In this document: positions 56,392 through 62,753 of the stretch, in pieces
Numbering within the stretch: position 1 is the stretch's first letter
Layout of the letters: every line of letters begins with the position of its first letter
DNA from: Amanita rubescens
Taxonomy: Eukaryota > Basidiomycota > Agaricomycetes > Agaricales > Amanitaceae
Direction of reading: 5' to 3'
DNA length: 62,753 nt
Assembly (NCBI GenBank): GCA_015039365.1
Contig: WION01000302.1
Location: 1-62,753 of the forward strand
The notes under the pieces: model-generated
Seen by the model: only the letters and a program-made list of their open reading frames with translations
Database searches by the model: none
Told to the model about the DNA's origin: nothing
Position numbers and translations under genes: made by a program

Positions 56392-59300
56392 TCAGCTGCG
56401 GGGTATTATCTTAGCAATGTCCGACCACGCTAAGTATGTTCCTATGAGCGACATATCATCTGAACGTCGTCTTGCTGCAAGAATCTGATGATTCTCGAGA
56501 ATCCAAGAAGCCCATGATTCCATTGCAAAGCGTAGGATATCATAACCTCGGTTGGTCTTTGAACTAACAGTGGCTCCCTTGGAACAAAGCAATATCACAA
56601 CATCTTTAAACCAAGTTACGGAGGGATGATCCGGCTTCAGTTCATCATCTCGAGTCGTGACAATGTCGGGGTAATGGCTCTCTAAAAATTGGCAGACTTT
56701 CTCGACTATGCCATGTAACGTGCTCGGGTCGCAGCCGTTCTCGATCAAAAACTCGATGATCTGTCTGCATGCAATCCAAGAAATACGCCAATGACCTTCA
56801 GGTTCGTTTACATTCGATATTGGGGCCATCTTTACCGCCAGATGCAACGCTGTAACGCCATCGTCATCATTTGCGGTTACTGCTGCGCCCTTTTGTAGAA
56901 GGGCATTGAAAATACAGAGCTCGCAACGAGAACGTGCCGCGAGGTGTAATGGTGTTTGGCTATTTTGAATCGTGGCATTAACGTCTGCACCGCGATCGAG
57001 AAGCGCATGAACGGTGAGCTCTTGATCACGAATTTCCTGAAGACGAAATCGGATCATGGATGAATCCGGTACCACATTCCCAACAGCCAAGTGGATTGCC
57101 ATACTACCGTGCTTGTTACGAGAAATAACTGATGCCCCTCTTTCGAGCAATAGCTTTGAGACAGAGGCATTCACATTTTCGGAAGCGATGTGAAGAGGGG
57201 TATTGCCTGCCTCGTCCTGTGATTCAATATCTGCGTCATTATCCAATAAGAGACGTATTATTTTCTCGTAATCCCCTGCAGTTGATCCTTGGCATTCAGG
57301 TCCCGTGAAGCGCCTGTTGGACACATAGTTACGTGCCGCAGCAGCTAAATGCAAGGGCGTGCGTAAGGAAGCATCTTGAGCATTGACGTTAGCTCCGCTC
57401 TGAAGCAGCGTAGCTATGCATAAAAAAGCACGTTCAGGATTCAGAATCGATAGATGCAAAGCCGTTCGTCCTGCCCTGTCTTTGCATGTACATTTACATC
57501 TGCCCGCCAAAATCGTAGAATAACCATCTCCGGATTCTTCGAGTGCGAAACAGCAATGTGAAGCGCGGTGTCGCCGTATCTGCTGAGACTGTTGATGTCT
57601 ACTTTATCTAGTAGACAATCAATCGCGGCAAGGGAGCTAGGTATTCCAACTGCGACGTGTAGCGTGTTCAACCCTCTGTAATCTTTTGCCGCCAATTCGG
57701 CGGCACTGAACTTGCGCAATATCATGGGAAGGTCAAACCAGACCGCAAGATGGGCGCAATCCAGACGTTCAATGTGCTTCCCAACGCCAGAAGTTGCGAA
57801 CTTTCCAAGTTGCTTCTTGTACAGACGGCACCACCCTTCGAATGTTTTCGAGCCTGGAGCAAAAAAAGCTCGAAACTCTGTTGCCAATGAGTCCGTTCCG
57901 GAGGCGCGAATATGATCGAGGCATCCAGTGACAGCATACCTCATAAAAGGATGATCGGAGGTCCGTGCAAGAACTGCTGGTGAATAATCCGCTAGTTTAG
58001 ATTTGAGATAGGTTAAGCATAGCTTGGCAACGTCGTTGTGTGCGGCGCCTCCAAACAATGGAACCTTGAGAGAGGGAGCAGGTACAACAAAATCAGGTTG
58101 TCTTTGCTTATCGGCTGGGATACGAATAAGGTCGGAACAACCGTCAATGAGCATATCCATATCCATGCGTGCAGCGTAAAGACCGGATGTCTGTTGCCCG
58201 TTTGATTCGGCAGTTCCCAATGCCTCTGCCAACTCCGGGATCGTCATGGGTCTCACCGCAAGTCGAACTAGACGTATGGCGTGTCTGGTTCTTCCCCACA
58301 CCTGGTTTGCACTCTCTAACCGCAAAGCTCTGGGAAATTGATCATCTATGCCTTGCGGTAGCCATTTGAGAGATTCATGGATCTGATACTCTGTCCACAG
58401 TCGCCGAAGCTGTCGCATATGACAAATTGGCCAAAAAAGCTGTGAAGTCTAGAGTGAGGATATGCGATTAGAGGTAGAAACCAGGACCCACCTTCCATGG
58501 CATCTAAAGTCAACTTATCTACGATACATCTTGCCAACTTAGGGTTTTGAACCTTGATTTTTTTGACCTCCAACCGAACGAATCGTCGTATATCGGCTAT
58601 AGTATCCATAGAGTTGATTACAACTCGATTGAAATTTGCATATGCATTCCTGACAGGGTATTCTCTCAAAGATGTGATGAATACATGCCAGTTGTCTGGG
58701 AGGCTTTCCAGAAGATCGACGGGGTCTTTACATTCATCTAATGAATCGATAACGACAAAAACCTTTTCATAATCGCGAGAGATATTTATAATTAGAGCTT
58801 CAAAGTCAAAGGGTTGAAATGCGTTGTATAATCTGACTAAACGGTCGACCGCAGAGTACTTGGATTGGGGAAGTTGAAGCAGAAGTTGCCCAAAGAGATT
58901 GCCAAGGAAAGACCTGGTGTCGTACTTGGTGTGATCTGGAGATTCACAGTACAGAAAGATCACCGCATTTACAGGTCGTTCACTTCCTCGTAGGTCGTCT
59001 ATCACAACTGAGCTGCGCAAGGAAGTGGTAATTAGATAAGGTTGTTCGCCGGAGCAAATACAAGTGTTCATACCTGATAACTGTCTTACCCGAGCCCGCT
59101 GGTCGTTACCGCAACTTGTGAACATAAACAGTGCATGAGAGGCTGATATTACTCACGGATACCCGTCAACAAAAGTGGAAAGGAGGATGACATTCCCGCT
59201 TTCCATGTGCGGTATTCAGGTCTTTCGAGGAACCATTTTCCTGCTGTTGGTATGCCTCGCACTGCAGATTTCACTTGATCATGCTTCTTCTCGCAGCTGG

Positions 59301-59412
59301 AAATAGCCAATAATGACTCCTGAAAAACCATTTCCGCCCATTGACGTTCAGTAGGGGCGTGTAGGGCAGCGCCTGCCACAAACTTGAAATGTTCTTTGTT
59401 TCCGGTGACCAT
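56392..59412 (-). pseudogene. NLR3: NACHT-ankyrin NLR with two frame breaks
   Basis: Exon 1 59412-59157 (HAPTERQWAEMVFQESLL, then AGKWFLERPEYRTWK). Exon 2 59098-59074, 25 nt, is the P-loop GIPGSGKTVIR. Exon 3 59012-58492 has Walker B VFVVIDSLDEC. Exon 4 from 58439 has FWPICHMRQLRRLWTEYQI. The exon 3/4 junction does not keep frame: phase 1 where phase 0 is needed, with a six-T run at the exon start. A second break lies near 57,490, before DRAGRTALHLSIL, in the codon run around GCAAAGAC. The rest (about 360 codons of ankyrin repeats) is open to 56392. N-terminus differs from NLR1 and NLR2 and may be incomplete. TATA-like TTTATATAGG lies about 80 bp before the ATG. It converges on NLR2 with only 80 bp between the ends. 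Confidence 0.75.
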
Positions 59413-59487
59413 TTTCTCCAGCTCTATTTCCAGACTTTTCGAGAAAGGTAATAGGCGATAAGATTTGAGCTTGGGAGACGAAAGTGG

Positions 59488-59498
59488 CCTATATAAAG
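59488..59498 (-). promoter_or_regulatory. TATA box of NLR3
   Basis: TTTATATAGG on the coding strand, about 80 bp before the ATG at 59412 and just past the stop codon of the upstream HMG-box gene. Confidence 0.5.
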
Positions 59499-59514
59499 CC
59501 TTCGAGATTCAGGC

Positions 59515-61101
59515 TTAAAAAGATGAATTACGTCGACAACAATAACGCACCGTCTCTGGCTCCCATCTTCCTTGCGTTTCACCAGCGTCTGCGGGATAAA
59601 TCTGCGCTTGCCGGGACTGAGCCGAGGAATCGTAGCCGGAACTCTTTGCATGGAAACTGTTTATTAGCCGTTCGCCTTGCTGGCTGATAAAATGCATGCG
59701 AGGGTCATGAGAACTCTCGTGTCGATGGGGTGAATCGGGAGTCACGTAAGGGTAAGGGTTTGATTTTGCCTGCGCCGCTGGCCCAATGTAATCGTGCTGT
59801 ATGCGAGACGAATGGGCGATGTTTGCAACGCCTTCATATTGTCGGTCATCACCCTCAGGATGAGCGCTCCCGTAGTATTCCACTGCTTCAGGGGTGATGC
59901 CTTGGTCTACTAGTCCTGTCATGTCGTGCCTGGGTTTCGATTTATTTAGCCGATAATTCATCGGTCGTCGCCTGTAGATATAATCGGGATATTTGCTGTT
60001 GAAAATCTCCTTCAACTGCTTTGCGCGGTCGAGATAGTCCTGCTTTTGTCCCTGTCAATCCGTCAACGGCTATGCTAAGGCGATGACGAAGATTTAAAAA
60101 CTTACCGGAGGCATGACTGCCCACTCGTGGCTGAGAATCTTGCTAATTTCACCTGTGCGCATTGCTTGGTTTTCAGCGGAGACTTGAGGCCTACGTTCAC
60201 GCGCAAAAATCATGAAAGCATTCATAGGTCGCTTCGGTGTGCCATCTGCATTCAGCGTTTGGCTGGATAGCGCATCGGAGTCGCCTAAGGTTGCAATGGC
60301 ACTAGGTGACGTAGTACCGTCATATTCAACCTCGTAATTGGAGGGATCCACATACGGAGCGATACTTCCTTCGTCGGAACCCGATTGAGAGCCTGGATCG
60401 TCGTGTCGCTCGGAGTTGTGATCGACGTTTTCGGTTGTGGATGGATATGGATCCCGCATTGCTTGTTTTTCAGCGGAGAAGGCTTGAGGCCTACGTTTAC
60501 GCGCAGAAATTATGAAAGCATTCATAGGTCGCTTCGGTGTGCCGTGTGCATGCAGCGTTTGGCTGAATAGCGCATCTGAATCGTCAATGGCAGTAGTACC
60601 GTCATATTCAGCCTCGTTACTCGAGGAGTCCGCATACGGAGCGATATTTCCTTCCTCTGAATCCGATTGAGAGTCTGGCTCGTCGTGTCGCTCGGATTGA
60701 AGGGCGCGGTGATCGACGTTTTCGGTTGTGAATGGATATGGATCCCGCATTGCTTGTTTTTCGGCGGAGAAGGCTTGAGGCCTACGTTTACGCGCAGAAA
60801 TCATGAAAGCATTCGTAGGTCGCTTCGGTGTGCCGTGTGCATTCAGCGTTTGGCTGGATAGCGCACCGTCATATTCAGCCTCGTTACTCGAGGAGTCCAC
60901 ATACGAAGCGATGCTTCCTTCGTCAGAACTCGATTGAGGGCCTGGATCGTCGTGTCGCTCGGAGTGAAGGACGTTTTCTGTTGTGGATGGATATGGATCC
61001 AGTAAAATGTCCATGGTGTCGCCACTGACAGACATTGGACTGGTTGAAGGTTTCGAGGCCGAACGAAATGAGCGCCTATGACCGAGTCCACTAGGTACCA
61101 C
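59515..61101 (-). CDS. HMG-box protein with tandem partial HMG repeats
   Basis: Two exons, 61101-60106 and 60051-59515, joined in frame (donor GTAAGT, acceptor GACAG) for 510 residues. The full HMG box starts at KRPMNAFMIFARERRPQ (about residue 290), runs through EISKILSHEWAVMPP, crosses the intron and ends at YLDRAKQLKEIFNSKYPDY, followed by YRRRPMN. This ending is typical of MAT-type HMG boxes, which bend DNA in transcription control. Upstream, two truncated copies of the first HMG helix occur (KRPTNAFMISARKRRPQ and KRPMNAFIISARKRRPQ). Each is followed by an acidic linker with DPYPSTTENVDH, SERHDDP and EAEYDG, giving a tandem repeat of about 290-300 bp. Not obviously in a mating-type locus here. 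The stop is TAA at 59515-59517. Confidence 0.78.
60200..61000. repeat. tandem repeat of about 290-300 bp inside the HMG-box gene
   Basis: The block AGGTCGCTTCGGTGTGCC occurs at about 60,226, 60,524 and 60,815, so the period is 298 then 291 bp. The GGATATGGATCCCGCATTGC block follows the same spacing. Unit number is about 2.7. Confidence 0.85.
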
Positions 61102-61129
61102 GAGACCCGGGACCCCAAGACCGGTTAGT

Positions 61130-61790
61130 TATTTTTACAAGCGACACTCAGGGTGGGAGCCCACTTGAAAATGGCCGCCATGGTCGACAGGCCAGTGTCC
61201 GCCATGAGTAATTCTCTGGATCCTGTCGCATCGCAACGACGACAAAGAGACGTTGAGATTATCGACCTCGATTAACTGGATGATCCTAGTTGCATCGTCT
61301 AAGTTATCTCAAATTATGTTAGACCCCGAAACTGACTCCAGCTCGCATTTGCCTAGTCTCCCGTAGTCAGACCAATAAATTCGGTCTTTTTTGACGTGAT
61401 GCACGACGACACTCATGCATTTGCCGAGGATGAGAACAATAATCGACCGTGCCACATACGGAGGCTCTCGTTCCTCAGTCCCCGCCCAAATCTCCTCAAA
61501 TCTCGTTCTCGGCGATAACGACCTCCGCCAGAAGCAATGTCTGCTTCCTACATAACACCGAAAACGCCTCAATGACCACCTCGCACACTCTCCAGATCCT
61601 CGTCGGCTCGCCCTACGGCAGACACGGAAGTCATAAGTCACTTCCCCGATCTCCGCCTAGTCGCCCCCTGATCGCGCTCCTTTTCGCTTGTCCTCCTCAG
61701 GCTTCTACTCTTCCGCCCCTTGTTGCAAGCCTACATCCATGGTCGCTTCCCGTCTTACCCTCTACGACCATCTCTTCAACTCCGTTCAAA
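61130..61790. other. no gene recognised
   Basis: Open frames at 61,309-61,641 (minus) and 61,449-61,955 (plus) overlap, lack domains and have compositions expected of shadow frames. Confidence 0.35.
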
Positions 61791-61839
61791 GCATCCTGCT
61801 CCATTCTCTCGAACACGAGCCTGCGAGGCCGTCGACAGT

Positions 61840-62545
61840 ACCAAAATGTGTCGCATGACGGCGAGGTGTCCGGGAGTGACGAGATGAAGCGTCATTCTTG
61901 TCATACAACCGCAGCGCTCCTAGTTCCTCGTAAAGCCCAACTTGGCACACCTTGAGCGTTGGTAGATCTGGACACGTTTTTAAGGGGATCATAGTAGAGG
62001 GACGCAAACGACGAGACGCGAATTCTGGACTTTTTGCGGATGTCATCATCTACGAAGAACCGTCTTTTTTTTCGCACCTGCCATATGCCTAAAAAAGCAT
62101 TTAACCTTGAGCGATAAACCAACTCACGTACGCACTTTATCCAAAAAAAGGCGCGTTAACGACGGTTCCCCCTGCGAATGTCCCCGCCAGCCCTGATAGC
62201 AGATCTGACTTTTTCCGTGTTTCGCATCACAATTGAATATACTGACAAACTGATAGAAATCGGTGAAAACTTTTTCGACTCGGAGAGCGTTCCCTAAGAG
62301 TGACGAGTCTAGACGGACAAATTTGGACAAACCGAAAAAAGGCAAGATAAGCAATCGAGGCTTACCGACCGGGTTTCTAACAATGTTTGGTGGGCTCACT
62401 ATCGTTGATCGTAAAAGTGGCTAGACTCCATGTGATGACAGGGTCGGCCCGGGGAGATAACAACCCGAAAAAAGAGCATCGCCTCGTCCAGGCCTTCTCA
62501 GGCTTTTACCCCATTCTTAAATCAGGTGCTTCTTCAAGTGCTTCT
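61840..62545 (-). pseudogene. NLR1-like relic with a large internal deletion
   Basis: From 62,545 downwards the sequence follows the 5' part of NLR1: the GAGCATCGCCTCGTCCA block, the GTAAGCCTCGATTGC intron start, and the pre-NACHT exon. Around 62,040 it reaches the first NACHT residues, then jumps at about 61,980 to the start of the ankyrin region (compare 51,063-51,180, with CTCCTAGTTCCTCGTAAAG). About 1.1 kb of NACHT sequence is missing and no frame remains open. Confidence 0.7.
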
Positions 62546-62684
62546 TTTGCCGTCGGAGAAGGGAAGTACAAACCTTATTTGTGAACGAGTCAGGTAGATT
62601 GACAAATAAAATCGTCAATAGACGATTAACTTCTAGTATGTAACAGCTAAGGCTATCTTGTACACTACTTCTACTTACATGAAG

Positions 62685-62753
62685 ACCCAAAAAAAAAAAA
62701 AAAACAAAGACAAGATAAGTGACTCGACAAAAACAAAACAAGAAAAAAAGGCC
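62685..62753. other. A-rich end of window
   Basis: Long A runs interrupted by C and G at the window edge. No poly(A)-tailed retroelement can be recognised next to it. Confidence 0.3.

Noticed and set aside
61449..61955. 168-codon plus-strand frame
   Set aside because: Its second half is antisense to the NLR1-like relic and the first half has no recognisable features.

Overview
The window is nuclear DNA of a mushroom-forming basidiomycete (Agaricomycete type). Evidence: many introns of about 45-60 bp with GT-AG ends and a near 3' branch site; NACHT-ankyrin NLR genes; an F-box protein, a DUF6534-like seven-segment membrane protein and an HNH-endonuclease relic, all of types familiar from Agaricomycetes; and a large family of small secreted six-cysteine proteins resembling fungal 'fruit-body-specific' proteins. 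I saw no rRNA, tRNA, CRISPR array or intact transposon.

Layout. (1) 1-31 kb and 46-48.5 kb: a repeat landscape built from a duplicated unit, which is one small secreted-protein gene plus 2-3 kb of non-coding flank. I count eleven copies (ten in frame, one with a one-base frameshift), plus relics and gene-less units. All eleven share exon sizes of 139/160, 48, 23 and 138-144 nt, a TATA-like box 60-70 bp before the ATG, and a pair of similar elements about 190 bp apart upstream. A decayed HNH gene lies at 18-19 kb. (2) 31.9-39.2 kb: three genes, all on the minus strand. They are an OAS/cGAS-type nucleotidyltransferase, an unrecognised coiled-coil protein, and an AKAP7-like 2H phosphoesterase whose only visible defect is one TGA codon. 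(3) 39.4-45.6 kb: a many-exon DUF6534-like membrane protein (minus), an ankyrin relic, a secreted-protein relic and an F-box pseudogene. (4) 48.5-62.6 kb: an NLR cluster. NLR1 (intact, minus) and NLR2 (plus, frameshifted) diverge from a 295 bp intergenic region; NLR3 (minus, frameshifted) converges on NLR2; an HMG-box gene with internal repeats follows, then an NLR1-like relic.

How the parts may work together. The strongest biological hypothesis is the 32-39 kb block: an enzyme predicted to make a nucleotide signal, an enzyme of the class that cleaves 2',5'-linked oligonucleotides, and an unknown protein between them, which looks like an OAS-type signalling module. Its proximity to a NACHT-ankyrin cluster fits an innate-immunity or self/non-self island. 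That reading is inference; the domain assignments rest on motifs I can see. Exon boundaries were placed by eye from splice signals and reading-frame continuity.
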